Assembly (NCBI GenBank): GCA_963969495.1
Contig: OZ018337.1
Location: 79,532,648 to 79,596,647 of the forward strand
Origin: Ceratothoa steindachneri
Taxonomy: Eukaryota; Arthropoda; Malacostraca; Isopoda; Cymothoidae
Reading direction: 5' to 3'
Length of the DNA: 64,000 bases
The position numbers and the translations under genes were made by a program. Positions 12,010 to 22,380 of the stretch are shown here, one piece after another (positions within the stretch are counted from its first letter, which is position 1; each line of letters starts with the position of its first letter). The notes under the pieces were generated by a model. It was not told the origin of the DNA and did not search any database. It was given only the letters and a program-made list of their open reading frames with translations.

Positions 12010-12445
12010 CACTCATTTTGGTGATGGGTATGGGGGGTGGCGGTGGTGATGGGTATGGGGGTAGGGGTCCTGATGATGGGCAGGTGCGGTGGTGCTGGTG
12101 GTGGGCAGCGGCGGTGTTGGAGGGTGGGTAGGGGTCCTGTGTTTTGGCCATATGCGGCTATTGGTGGTGGTGGTGATGATGGTGGGCAGGGGTTGTTGTG
12201 CTTGTGGTGGGCAGGGGCTGTTGTTCTTGTCGTGGGCAGGGGCAATGGTGGTGGTGGGCAGGGGCGGTGGTGGTGGGCAGGGGCGGTTTTGGTGGCGGTG
12301 ATGGGCAGAGGCAGTGGTTGTGGTGAGCAGGGGCAGTGGTAGTGGTAGGCAGGGCCAGTGGTGGTGGTGGTAGTGGGCAGGGGCGGTGGTGGTGGGCAGG
12401 GGCGGTGGTGGTGGGCAGGGTCAGTGGTAGTGGTGGTGGGCAATG
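12010..12445. repeat. G-rich minisatellite (GGT / GGGCAGGGGC units)
   Basis: About 430 bases built from irregular units such as 'GGTGGTGGTGGGCAGGGGC'. The + strand has many G3-G4 runs and could form G-quadruplexes. The long frames across it are compositional: Pro/Thr/His on the - strand (12009-12449) and Gly/Val/Trp on the + strand. They should not be read as genes. Confidence 0.9.
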
Positions 12446-13430
12446 ACATTGGTTTTATACCATTATATTTGGTAGTAAATTGCCTTTCAAATCATATATG
12501 GCAACCTTCCTATTTTTTTAAAAATTTCATCTCTCAACTAGGCATAAATTTGATATTTGTGGGTTTAATTCAAAAGCGGTCGATTTACTCCGGTTTAAGA
12601 GAATATAGCCGCGAAATTTCCCCCTAACCGATTCTATTCGTGAGATGAATTCGGTGGATGGGAGTTTTATTTCTTTGGCAAATGTCACAAATGCAGCCAA
12701 ATACTCGAATTAATCTACATAGTGGATCTTAAATTACGAATTTGGTTGATCTATCGTTCATTTATCAATTTTCATCATTTGTACGATTAGTATATGCCCT
12801 AACCATAATTTGTTTTAAATTTAAAATACGTGTTCGTGTCTCCTCTTCTTAGTGATATAAGAGTTAAGGTGATAAGATTAATAGCTAATTTTTAAAGAAT
12901 TTTTATTTAAAGTGAAAAGAGGAAAAAGATATTATTCTCTTACATCTCTGAGCTTTGGAAGGTGAAAGTCTACGGGATTCTGAACCATACTTTTACGTTC
13001 TTTTGAATTAAAATAAATTAAAAAATCCTCAGGGCTAAACTATTTAAGCTAAAGACTTGTGCTTGCTCTCATTAACTAGCAAATTATCTTCTTTTTTTTA
13101 GGGTATCCGTCCCGTGGATGGGATTATTAGAATCCAATGATATCCTCAAGATTTGCCAAACTCCTCAAGCAAAAAAGGAAGACCTGATTTCTCCACTGGG
13201 ACAAAAATCGGCATGAGAAAAGTTAAAACCTTTCGTCCATTTTCCCATTAGTAAATGCAGGTCATTTTTCTATTGCTTATGAGCCACTTTTTATTTTTAA
13301 ATCCTTTCATTGCTTTTATTTTGCCTTTACCACTTTTTTTACTTGAAGCCTTTTACCCTTTTATGTCCTGCCGCTCCATAGCTTCTTTAGAATTTAGTGG
13401 CGTACACCCTGCTCCAAATAATAATAATAA
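12446..13430. other. No recognisable gene
   Basis: This is AT-rich sequence without domain-bearing frames. A short (AAT)n tract lies at 13418-13434, next to the end of the Tc1 relic that follows. Confidence 0.5.
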
Positions 13431-13714
13431 TAAATAAGTATACAAGGTCTGTTTTGAATGACATGAACACATATTCGTCCGCATAAGTTCACCAATTTCT
13501 CGCATCGTTCGGGCGGGATATTCTTCCATTCTTCTTCCGTCGTTGACAGAAATCTTCCACATTTGTCGGTTTCTGAGCCATAACCTTCCTTCCCATCATG
13601 TATCTTACGTAGGATTTTTATCGGGTTTAACCATGGGTCTGGGCAGGGCAGTTCCTCTTGTCGATATTTTCAGCATCCAAAAACTGCTTCACAGACTTTG
13701 GTGTGCAGATTGAG
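13431..13714 (-). pseudogene. Tc1-like transposase, C-terminal end only
   Basis: Read on the - strand, the fragment starts near 13714 with 'SVKQFLDAENID', the usual block following the second catalytic Asp in Tc1 transposases. A frameshifted 'PDPWLNPIKILRK' follows, corresponding to the PDLNPIE-LW motif that carries the third catalytic residue; here the acidic residue is replaced by Lys. From about 13600 down, one frame is open for over 50 codons, with 'STTEEEWKNIPPERCEKLVN' and 'GRICVHVIQNRP' matching the family tail 'W..IP...C..LV.S...R...VI..'. The first two catalytic aspartates and the DNA-binding half are absent. The upstream edge abuts a SINE-like sequence, so SINE insertion or deletion may have truncated it. 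Confidence 0.7.
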
Positions 13715-13862
13715 AGCGAGCTATGAGTCTCACTCCCACCACCACGCCGCCCCATCTCTCAATAGACCTGAGACACTTCTAATTCATCTCCTCGAAATCT
13801 TGACGTGAATAACCGACTCCTATCTCAAATTGGTCCACAGCATATATGCTCAGTAGCCAAGG
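13715..13862 (+). repeat. Degraded copy of a tRNA-derived SINE
   Basis: The core 'gacgtgaataaccgactcct' at 13802, continuing to 'aaattggtcc' at 13836, is a clear relative of 14010-14044 in the next repeat. The tRNA-like head has decayed: a 'gagcgagctatgagtctcac' stretch corresponds to the A-box side of the neighbour. The two copies lie about 208 bases apart in the same orientation. Confidence 0.5.
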
Positions 13863-13914
13863 CCAACCCAGCTGCTTAATGATTTTTACTTATAAGTGGC
13901 TTCATGAGTCTTTT

Positions 13915-14110
13915 GGGAGACTCAGGATGGCCGAGTGGTTTATGACTCTCGCTAACGGCTGTCCCGCGACGCGGGAAGCGCGTTCGAAACTCGTTTCGCT
14001 TCTTATTTAGACGTGGAATACCGACCCCTGTTTCGAATTGGTCCTTAATCGACACCCATTGCATCACACGATCTTCCCTGGGAGTTGATTTGGAAGGCGA
14101 CACGTTTGCT
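13915..14110 (+). repeat. tRNA(Ser/Leu)-derived SINE
   Basis: The head has a pol III A box, 'TGGCCGAGTGG' (13928-13938), typical of class II (Ser/Leu) tRNAs. A possible anticodon region 'CGCTAAC' follows, then a long variable-arm hairpin CCCGC-GAC-GCGGG (13963-13975) and a degraded B box, 'GCGTTCGAAACTC' (13980-13992). The acceptor and anticodon stems do not pair, so it is not a working tRNA. The body (about 14000-14110) shares its core with the copy just upstream. No tail repeat or target duplication was resolved. Confidence 0.6.
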
Positions 14111-15051
14111 TCGTTAACTCGCAGGATCTGGTAATCTCTATGAAGTTATATTAGGTGTCGAATCACTCTTTTTGACTCATTACAATGCCTCGTAATACAA
14201 ACAGTGCCCTTGCTCCACTCTTTCATTAAACGTGCTATCAAAAAGATTCCTTCATCTTGACTCGTATATCCAGGCTAATTAGGTAGTAATACGCGCAACA
14301 GCCGTCTGCAATAGACAACAAATACACTTTTTTATCTGTTTTGTTTTTCTATGAAATGAAAGTTGAACCCCATCGCATAGCATGCACTCCCCTTCTCTCT
14401 AATTGTCTTCCCCTCGTATCCCTCTCTTAACAAGCAACAAGACATCTCATATACAAGTAAACCTAAAAGAATCGATACATTCGTTGACCTTAATAGAGCT
14501 CACAAATGAAGTAAAGTAATTCAATTGGCTTCCAAAGAGAAGTGGAATTCAAAATGGATAAAAAAAAACGAGAGAACGAATCTCAAGAAATCATTCGAGC
14601 AATTCAATTCTTAAAGACCCAAATGAGATCTAAAATGACATTTGAACATAAAAATATGGCAATCTCTTCAATATGAAGTGCTCATTTTTTTTTCCTTTCT
14701 CGAGATAAATTCGTGAATTAATGATCCAATTTAAGAAAATGATCTTCAAATAAAAGCGATTTCGCAGAATTGCATTTCGTTTAGCCTCGTCATCTATTTT
14801 ATGTTATTTAATGCCATCTTTTGAGATTCGATAGTCAGCCTTGGTATTCGAACCTGGTCGCGAGAGTTTAAAAAAAAACATGATTGCATTCAAGAGATTC
14901 CAATTTACCGACACTGAAATGATGAAAGGATATAAATGATATTTTTGATTAAAAAACGATCTTAATCTCCTTGAAATGTAAGTGGATCACAATTAAAAAA
15001 AATTTCCAGTTCACTCATTAATCAGCAACTATGGAAGCTCCACTTTCCTCT
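14111..15051. other. No recognisable gene
   Basis: AT-rich sequence with only short, unremarkable frames and no repeat structure or transposon motif that I could identify. Confidence 0.5.
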
Positions 15052-15410
15052 CTACTTGTTTAGTGGTTGTACCTGGGAAGTTGGCCCTTCAACCAAAGGC
15101 CCGTTTATGTTTGGTACCTTGGGTAGGAGATACCAAACACAAGCACAGCTTTCATTTGCAATAACATAAACTTCTTCTCGGTTAGCTCCTCCATCCTCTG
15201 AAACACATTTTGCCAGACTCATTCCACATTTTAGATATTTCTTCTCATTCATTTTTGCATGTCTTTACCACATCAGAACATTCTTTATTGCAATCTACTG
15301 CACACTTATCCTTACACCAAATATGTATTATGGACGCTAGTGTACATATATCTCGCATTTCTCGACTCAATGTTTTGCAAGAAATTTTCTTTCTTTTTGT
15401 AATCAGTTGC
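15052..15410 (-). pseudogene. Cysteine-rich unknown reading frame with one frameshift (possible exon or pseudogene)
   Basis: On the - strand an open frame runs from about 15410 and includes an ATG at 15358 ('MRDICTLASIIHIWCKDKCA', then 'VDCNKECSDVVKTCKNE') to a stop near 15247. At that point a one-base shift joins a second frame (15252-15052), beginning 'NEKKYLKCGMSLAKCVSEDG' and ending '...EGPTSQVQPLNK'. Together they give about 118 residues with 11 cysteines. A good 3' splice site, 'TTTGAATTTCAG', ends at 15411, directly before the frame. Two long frames meeting at one base suggest real coding sequence with a single indel: a young pseudogene, a sequencing error, or an exon. I do not recognise the family. 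A small secreted disulphide-rich protein is possible, but no signal peptide is visible. Confidence 0.35.
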
Positions 15411-15411
15411 C

Positions 15412-16080
15412 TGAAATTCAAATGGAATTTATGGTAAAAATATTACTTATAAACTCGCACTTTCTCTTCCTTTTTGTAGTAGGGATCTGATAGATCGATG
15501 TGGTACTGATGTCTGTTGAACTTGAAAGGTTCATTTTGTTAAAGAAACCCTGTTATTCTAATTGAGCGAGGAATCATAGTTAAACCGTATTTGAATAGAA
15601 GACTCAATCACACACATAGTTGACTTTATTAATGTATCTCTAACATTATTTATCCTACCTATCATATTAGTTTCCAGGATGATTTTTATTTATCAAGTTT
15701 ACAGGAATTACATGATTTGATCGTAATTGTCCTCGAAATATGTAATGTTTCTGAAAATTTAGGGGGTGTTTACTAAGCGGCCGACTACCTCAGGGTGATT
15801 ACTTTTGGATGTTTAGAGAGAATTGATTACCTTTTTAGGATATCGACAATGCAGTAGCTTTTAAATATCTTTCTAACATCAGCTGTTGCATAGAACCAAT
15901 CACTCCTGCAGACGGATTGGAAAGAATGGTGTAAGAGTGAGTACCAAGAGGTATAATAAAATTTTGTGTAAATAATGAAAAATTGACCAGCAGATTTTCA
16001 AAAGATCGGTTTAATTTCACAAAATTTGATATGTGATAAACTTTACATAATTTTATAAATTATCCTAACGCCTACCGTGA
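15412..16080. other. No recognisable gene
   Basis: AT-rich sequence. The - strand frame at 15835-16020 has no domain. Nothing else could be supported. Confidence 0.5.
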
Positions 16081-16084
16081 ATGT

Positions 16085-16430
16085 CATATCGCCCAGTAAT
16101 GGGCGATATTCGAAGTTGAACACCTATGATTAAGACCAAATCGCCCAGTACTGGACGATATTCGAGGTTAAATACTCATCAAGAAGTTCAAATTGCCCAG
16201 TATTCAATGATATCTGAGGTTGAAGACCAAATCACCAATAGTGGGCGGCATCTAAGGTTGGTCACCCATCAAGAAGTCTGAGTCGCTCAGTAGCGGGCGG
16301 CATCCGAGGTTGAACACCCATTAAGAAGCCCAAGTTGCCCAGTAGTGTGCAATATCCGTAGTTGAACACCTATGATGAAGTCCAAATCGGCCAGTACTGG
16401 TCGGTATCCGAGATTAAGTACCTACGGGCT
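16085..16430. repeat. Minisatellite, about 58-bp unit, six diverged copies
   Basis: Repeats of a unit like 'CGCCCAGTAATGGGCGATAT' followed by 'YCGAGGTTGAACACC' and 'AAGAAGTCCAAAT'. Each copy contains a small imperfect palindrome (GCCCAGTA-TGGGC), so single strands could fold. Copies differ at many positions, so the array is old. Confidence 0.8.
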
Positions 16431-16711
16431 AAAAGAAATCACTTTGAAATTAGCCATTTACTTACATAAATAATGGGCGATTTATCTGAATCTTTGGACT
16501 TCAGTTCAAATATTTTAATAAACACTTTTTGAGGTGATCAAATTATTTCCAACTATAATTTTTTGGCTGATACACCTACATGTATTATTAATTAACAGAA
16601 CTTATTACATTTAAGAGAACCAATGAATTCATTATTTAAATATATATGGCATTATACAAACAAAACTTTATAAGGGTTAAAATTAGTATCTGTTCATCAA
16701 AGAGACAAAGT

Positions 16712-17740
16712 CTAATATTTCGTTGCTTCTCGATTGTTAACTATAAATGCCTCCAAACATTTCTTGTAACACTTGACCATATCCTGGCAACATTCTGTTA
16801 AACTATTTTTCCCTTCCTCTTTACAAATACCTTCCAAATAGTAGAGTAACACTTGACCATCTCCTGACAACATTCTGTTAAACTATCTTTCCCTTCCTCT
16901 TTACAAATACCTTCCATATGGTAGTGTAACACTTGACCATGTCCTGGCAACATTCTGTTAGACCATCTTTCCCTTCCTCTTTACAAATACCTTCCAAATG
17001 GTAGTGTAACACTTGACCATGTCCTGGCAACATTCTGTTAGACTATCTTTCCTTTCCTCTTTACAAATACCTTTCAAATGGTAATGTAAACTTGACCATG
17101 TCCTGGCAACATTCTGTTAGACTATCTTTCCCTTTCTCTTTGCAAATACCTTTCAAATGGTAGTGGATTGCATGTTTTCTCTTATAAAATTGTTCCCTCA
17201 AAATTCGAAACAATTTTCTTTTGGATTCAAGTCAAGAGATTGAATAAGCCACGATAGAACATAATTATTGTTGTGTAGAACCACTTACGTATTGCTTTGG
17301 TCGTATGCTTCGGATCTTTGTCTGGTTGGAACATCCAACCATCCTGCATCCCCAACTTTCAGTTGACCTTAAGTTATTGGCCAATATTTGCCGGTACTTG
17401 GCTCTATCCATTTTCCCATCTTACGAACAGCACTACAACGCGGCCGCCTCCATACTTGACTGTGGGAATGATGTTTTCCTTGATCAAAGCTAGTTCCATC
17501 ACGGCTAAAGTGTTCAATTTTGGTTTCATCAAACCAAAACACACTCATCCGCAAATTGATCTGGCTTCTCTATGTGCTCCTGATCAAACTTCCGTCGTGG
17601 TAACAAATGGACCTTCACCAGATAAAGGCATCTTGAGTAGTCAACGAGATCTGAGAGCGAATTATCGGGATTCTTCAAAACCGATCTCAGCGTCCGTTGA
17701 CGAGTTAGTTGAGGAAGGTTTTCAGTTGTCCGATGGGTAG
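16712..17740 (-). pseudogene. Tc1-like transposase pseudogene expanded by an internal tandem repeat
   Basis: Read on the - strand from about 17740. 'VFWFDETKIEHF' (about 17550-17510) holds the first DDE-domain motif (DETK). 'FQPDKDPKHTTKAIRKWF' (about 17335-17280) carries the second Asp in the D-PKHT context. 'IQSLDLNPKENCFEF' (near 17230) corresponds to PDLNPIENLW with the third acidic residue. The end is very well preserved: one frame reads 'EEGKNSLTECCQDMVKCYKK', then 'EAFIVNNREATKY' and a stop at 16714-16712, the canonical TKY terminus of the family. Between the third motif and that tail the gene is stretched by about five 80-base repeats. The N-terminal DNA-binding half was not found. 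Frames shift several times, so the copy is inactive. Confidence 0.75.
16751..17165. repeat. 80-bp minisatellite derived from the 3' end of a transposase gene
   Basis: 'ACTTGACCAT' recurs at 16771, 16851, 16931, 17011 and 17090, giving a period of 80 (79 in the last interval). The unit includes '...CTGGCAACATTCTGTTA' and 'CCTCTTTACAAATACCTTCC'. On the - strand this is exactly the C-terminal coding block 'SLTECCQDMVKCY' of the surrounding Tc1 pseudogene. As 80 is not a multiple of three, the reading frame changes with each copy. Confidence 0.9.
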
Positions 17741-18069
17741 GAAGGATTCCATTTATTTAATAATCTAACTTAGTGCTGAAAAGAAGACGTAAGTCTGTTG
17801 AAATAGTTCTAGGCATTTTACTTTCTCTGTAGGACTCAATTACCTTGTTTTTTAAATCGCTGGAGACCTATTTAATTTTTACCAGACTGAGGATTGTTTT
17901 ATTATGACGGTCAAATGCTAAGTACAGAAAATACACGTTAGTAAAGTATCTTAGAACCTATCCTATCATTCTAGAACTTTATAGAGCATTCTAGACAAAA
18001 AACAAACTAAATAACGTAATTAGCAAGGTTTGCTGACTAAAAAGTAGAATGGTCTCACTTACTCTGGTT
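17741..18069. other. No recognisable gene
   Basis: AT-rich sequence between the Tc1 relic and the 128-bp minisatellite. The N-terminal half of the - strand transposase would be expected here but no helix-turn-helix block could be read. Confidence 0.4.
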
Positions 18070-18610
18070 TATGACCTTACGACCTTCATAACTTTCAATA
18101 ATTCCCAGACTAACCTTGGGAGGAACTTAGCAATTCTATCATTCGAAAGAGAATGTAAAACAACATAAGGGTTTCAAATTTCGTTCGAATAAGCCGAATA
18201 GTTATGATGCTATTGCCAAAACAAAATCATTTCCGAACTAACGTTGGGAGTACCTTGTTAATTATATCATTCGAAAGAGAATGTAAGACAACATAAGGGT
18301 TTCAAATTTCGTTAGAATCGGCCAAATAGTTATGATGTTATTGCCAAAACAAAATAATCTCCGAGCTAACGTTGGGAGGACTTTGTCAATTATATCATTC
18401 GAAAGAGAATGTAAAACAACATAAGAGTTTCATATTTCGTTAAAGTGGGCTGACTAGTTATGATGTTATTGCCCCCCAAAAGATTCCTTACTAACCTTGA
18501 GAGGACTTTGACAATTATATCATTCGAAAGAGAATCTAAAGCAACATAAGGATTTCAAATTTCGTTAAAATTAGCCAAATAGTTACAGTGTTATTACAAA
18601 AACGAATAAA
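18070..18610. repeat. Minisatellite, about 128-bp unit, four copies
   Basis: 'ATTCGAAAGAGAATGTAA' recurs at 18141, 18269, 18397 and 18522 (intervals 128, 128, 125). The unit also contains 'CAACATAAGGGTTTCAAATT' and a variant of 'CTAACGTTGGGAG'. Copies are roughly 85-90% alike by eye. It ends at 'CCGACCGACCGACA' (18625). Confidence 0.85.
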
Positions 18611-18779
18611 GCAAAACGGGAACCGACCGACCGACATAGTGAGATGTAAAGTCACCTGTGACTAGACTCGCGACTAAAAATATTTTCCATGAGTCTAAAT
18701 ACTTATTTCCACTTTTATTTTGTCTTTTCAACATAAAATATAATAAACTCGTTAGTATCATCAATTTTCTTTTTTTCTC

Positions 18780-18892
18780 GTCAACAAACAAGAAAATACA
18801 TTAGTTTTAGGATTACCATTCACTTTTGAAGGTTGAAATATATATTAAATAACTTATTTAAACGTGTCCAAATATTTGTTTCACTTCCCTGT
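18780..18892 (-). repeat. Possible Tc1-type terminal inverted repeat
   Basis: On the - strand the sequence starts 'CAGGGAAGTGAAACAAATAT' next to TA, followed by 'TTGGACACG'. This resembles a Tc1 end (CAG..., then '...TTTGGAC') and has the orientation expected for the 5' end of the - strand transposase at 16.7-17.7 kb. No matching end was found on the low-coordinate side, so the assignment is tentative. Confidence 0.25.
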
Positions 18893-19394
18893 ATACCAGA
18901 AATGAACAAAACTGCTTGGCTTCATCTCTCTAAACAATCCTTTCATTTTAAAGCCGCACTAAATCTTTCTCTCTTTCCTCTAAACCTCAAATAATCGCTA
19001 AAAAAATAAGAAATCGCTGGCTTAATAAAACTTTACTGAGCAGAATTAGAGGATAAATAAATTAAAGAAAGTATACAACCTTAATCTCTACAAAAGAAAT
19101 CTTGTCTTGTAAATTCAGATGAAATCAAATTTGTATTCAACTTCATTTTCAAGGTGTCTGTATGTCTCATACATATGTAGATGTGCCTTGAATATGCATG
19201 CGACAAATCATGCATTCAGGATCCAAATTAAAGTGTTCCCGTAACCGGGTGGATGTCGCATTGCTTCCCGCCATCTCCCTCCGATTTCGAGTCGAGAAGT
19301 GACACAGAAATTGAGAGGCTATAATTAAAGCATCGCCCCTGGGAAACAACAAATATTCTGCTGCGAAATATAGTCACTATTCAACTGAGCATCG
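18893..19394. other. No recognisable gene
   Basis: AT-rich sequence. The - strand frame at 19167-19352 (61 codons) has no domain. Confidence 0.5.
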
Positions 19395-19835
19395 GATTCG
19401 TCATTGTACAGTCTAATCTGTCATCTTATAGTCGGAATTAGTCATCGTACAGTCTAATCGGTCATCTTATAGTCGGAATTAGTCATCGTACAGTCTAATC
19501 CGTCATCCTATAGTCGGAATTCGTCATCGTACGGTCTAATCCGTCATCTTATAGTCGAAATTCGGCATCGTGCAGTTTAATCCGTCATCTTATAGTCGGA
19601 ATTCGTCATCGTACAGTTTAATCCGTCATCTTATAGTCGGAATTCGTCATCGCGCAGTCGAGATTCATTATCATATAATCGGATTCGTTATCATACAGTC
19701 AGATTCGTCATCCTACATCCAGATTCGTCCTCATATAGTTAAAACTCGCCATCATACAAGTGGAATTCTTTATCATACAGTCGAAATCCGTCATCATACA
19801 GTCTAATTTTTTATCATACAGTCGGAATTAGCAAA
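19395..19835. repeat. Minisatellite, 41-bp unit with a 20-bp half-unit
   Basis: Tandem 'GTCATCGTACAGTCTAATCC' and 'GTCATCTTATAGTCGGAATT' alternate with a period of 41 (starts at 19441, 19482, 19523). The two halves are diverged copies of each other, so the array probably began as a ~20-bp repeat and then amplified as a dimer. It decays toward 19835. Confidence 0.85.
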
Positions 19836-20229
19836 TCCCACTTCAAAACCACAAAATTCTTTAGATCTTTGCGAAGACCCCGAATGAAAGGAGATGGAGT
19901 TAATAAAATGATAATCAAGGGAAAAAAATTAGTTAGGATATAGAATAAGAACGAAGAAAGACTCAGAAAGTGATAAAGTGGCAGCTATGTCCATTAATTC
20001 CATGGTAAATGCTCGGAATTTTCCTCTTCTCCAGGTATTTTCCTCATACAGAAACCAAAGTAATCATGACGTTTAATTCCGAGATCGTTAACACCTTAAC
20101 GGCGATTGCTCTTCCCGAGGATATTCCTTAAGGTTAACGTGCCGCCGGCTCCAGAGCTGGAGGAAGACCATTTTTTCGATACTGAGGCATTTTCAAGGGT
20201 GAGGTGAAGGCAGAGAAGAGTGGGAAGGG
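19836..20229. other. No recognisable gene
   Basis: Mixed sequence without a supported gene or repeat. A purine-rich stretch occurs around 20195-20230. Confidence 0.45.
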
Positions 20230-20440
20230 TGGTTGCCCTTAAATTAAAAGGGCAATAGCACCGAGGCCGCAAGTAATTAGAAAAGAGAGATATGTATAGA
20301 ATGTGATGAAGATGGATGAAGTGAAAATAGAAGAAGATTTACAACGCAGGTCCCCCCCCCCTGCAAGAACTAGGCCTAGGGGGGAGGTCAACTACTGGTA
20401 CTGGGGCCTGGAGGGCGCACCGTTCCTCCAGAGAAGTTTG
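20230..20440 (+). mobile_element. Fragment related to the 5' part of the 39.4-kb LINE
   Basis: The segment 'GATGAAGATGGATGAAGTGA' (about 20305) with 'AAATAGAAGAAGAT' and 'CAGGTCC' aligns with 39454-39505, and downstream 'TACTGGTACTGGGGCCTGGA' (20396) aligns with 39544-39563. Translated, 'VMKMDEVKIEEDL' here parallels 'VVKVDEAKIVEDI' there. Two copies conserving the same peptide suggest a coding or near-coding 5' segment of one dispersed family. No RT part follows here. Confidence 0.4.
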
Positions 20441-20738
20441 AGGAGACATATCTTGCATTCTTAAATCTTCACTTTCTTTATAGATCTCTCTTTACAAGTT
20501 CCCTGATCTGCAAGAGATGCCTTCGTTGGTTTGTTTTTTCATTTAACTAATTAATAATAATCAATAATAATAATAAGATCCAGTGCCAAAAAATGCTCGG
20601 GCAATTTTGGTATCATATTTCGTAAATGGATTAAGTCTTCGAATGGCGACAGGACCCCGTCGTCTGTCAGACCCTGTCAGCCATCTGTTAAAAGAAGGTA
20701 TCCATGGCAACCACGAGTAAATACAAGATGCCTAAAAA

Positions 20739-21080
20739 ATGTTCTGTTGTGAAAGTCTTTTCTGTCCGACTTATGTGCTGGAAGTAAAGCACCACAGGCG
20801 GGTTGTAAGATACATACCCCGTCTGGTGAAGATGAAGTTTGTACCCTTAGTATTCAAAGCAAGGAGACTGAAAGAAGTCGTTGGGAAATGTATCTCCTCT
20901 AGCATGGAAGAACTGATATTTTGTAGTGAATTAAATACACTCAAAAAAGCGGCATTTGATTGTATTAAATGGTTAAAACAAAGGAGAAATTATACACACG
21001 AGGAAAAAATGTTCTGTGTTAGAATTCATCCACATCGGTCAATAATACCGCAAAAAAACAATGAATTAAATATGAGTTAA
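20739..21080 (+). other. Unrecognised 113-codon open frame
   Basis: The frame starts at an ATG and is free of stops for 113 codons in AT-rich DNA. It is Lys/Arg/Cys-rich ('LKKAAFDCIKWLKQRRNYTH'). I considered a THAP-type start ('MPKKCSVV' in the neighbouring frame at 20730), but the C-x-C...C-x-x-H spacing is not there. It may be a decayed transposon ORF or chance. Confidence 0.12.
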
Positions 21081-22380
21081 TTAAATACTCGAAAGCGAAT
21101 AAAAAAAAGCAGTTTATTAAAATTTATCTCGCAAATCAATCGACCTGCATTAATTTGTTCCCAATATTTGTGAGAATATTCTAATGAAAAATTTAAAATC
21201 AAATTTAATTGCTAAACTACGATTAAAATGTAATTTATTTCATTGCAATAAATGTCTACCCAAATTTAGTTCAAATATTTTGTTTAAACATTTGACTTTT
21301 TGAGGAGATTAATGCGTGATAATAGTTTTGTTTAACTCTTATGGTTATAATAAACTACTTTATCTTTTTGTATTTGAGCAAAACCAAATATAAGTCATGT
21401 ACCAAATAGGCCCATGCATAAATTCTGTTTTCGTTAAGCAGGTTTTATATCGATGAAAAACCTTTACGAAAGCAAATGCCTTCTTAAGAAATAACGTCTA
21501 AAATAAGCCAAAGTTATTGCATAATTCCTGGTCTAAGCAAAGTTTACCATGGTGTCTTTGCGTATAGTCAGTGCAGTTTTATAAGCCTCCTTTTGGGGGT
21601 GAGTTTGCACTCCATATTTTCTGCATAGCCTAAGCCAAATTAATAAAGGTCATGAAATATGCCGTAAATGAGATGAACAAATATGCTACCTGATTTGATT
21701 GGACAAAAAACGCCATAAGTTCAAAACATTTCTAATGTAAAATTCCACAAAACAGCATTACATATTAAAATTTGCAAAGAAAAAAGATACGACGTAGTCA
21801 AACAATTTAAAACGGACCACTTGTTATTATCCCTTTTTTATAACGATTCACACACATCAACAAGAGGTGTGGCATCAGGAATGCCAATGAGCCGCACAGC
21901 AATGCGACGCTCTTTGAAGGAACAAAAATGACAGGTTTAAAGTTGATATTGTTCACAAACCTCATGAAGAGAGATACGACCTTCTCCTTCTAGTTTAAAA
22001 TTAGTCGAATGATCGCCGACTTATTCGCCTTGAGCAAAATTTTCTTCCTTTGTTGCTAGTGTCGTGGTATGACCAAGTGTACGCTGTTATGCGCACACTG
22101 GCCAACTGGCCGACCGAAATAAAGACTCCACCTGGGGATGGCTCTAAGAGTGCTTTAAATACACAGTTGCTAGGCCAAGGAATATTCAAACACGGCTACA
22201 AAAATATACTTTAATAGGACTAAAGATTACATACACATATAGGGCAAGTTAAATGGCAATGCAATTAAATATTGACGGTTCATGGCTAAGATGATTGACA
22301 CTATCAATTAAGTTTAAACCGAGTGATAATTATTAATGAAGAAATAATCTTACAATTATGCAAGTTCTAGAGCAAATGGG
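21081..22380. other. No recognisable gene
   Basis: AT-rich sequence. The - strand frame at 22001-22189 (62 codons) could not be assigned. No repeats or terminal motifs were identified. Confidence 0.5.

Noticed and set aside
12009..12449. 146-codon Pro/Thr/His-rich - strand frame
   Set aside because: It is a product of the G-rich minisatellite; composition only.
13921..13998. Functional tRNA-Ser or tRNA-Leu gene
   Set aside because: Acceptor and anticodon stems do not pair and the B box is degraded; a SINE head explains it better.
17297..17740. 147-codon + strand frame
   Set aside because: It is antisense to a clear Tc1 transposase pseudogene on the - strand.
20730..21080. THAP-domain transposase start
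   Set aside because: 'MPKKCSVV' looks suggestive, but the Cys/His spacing of THAP is absent and the frame ends at once.
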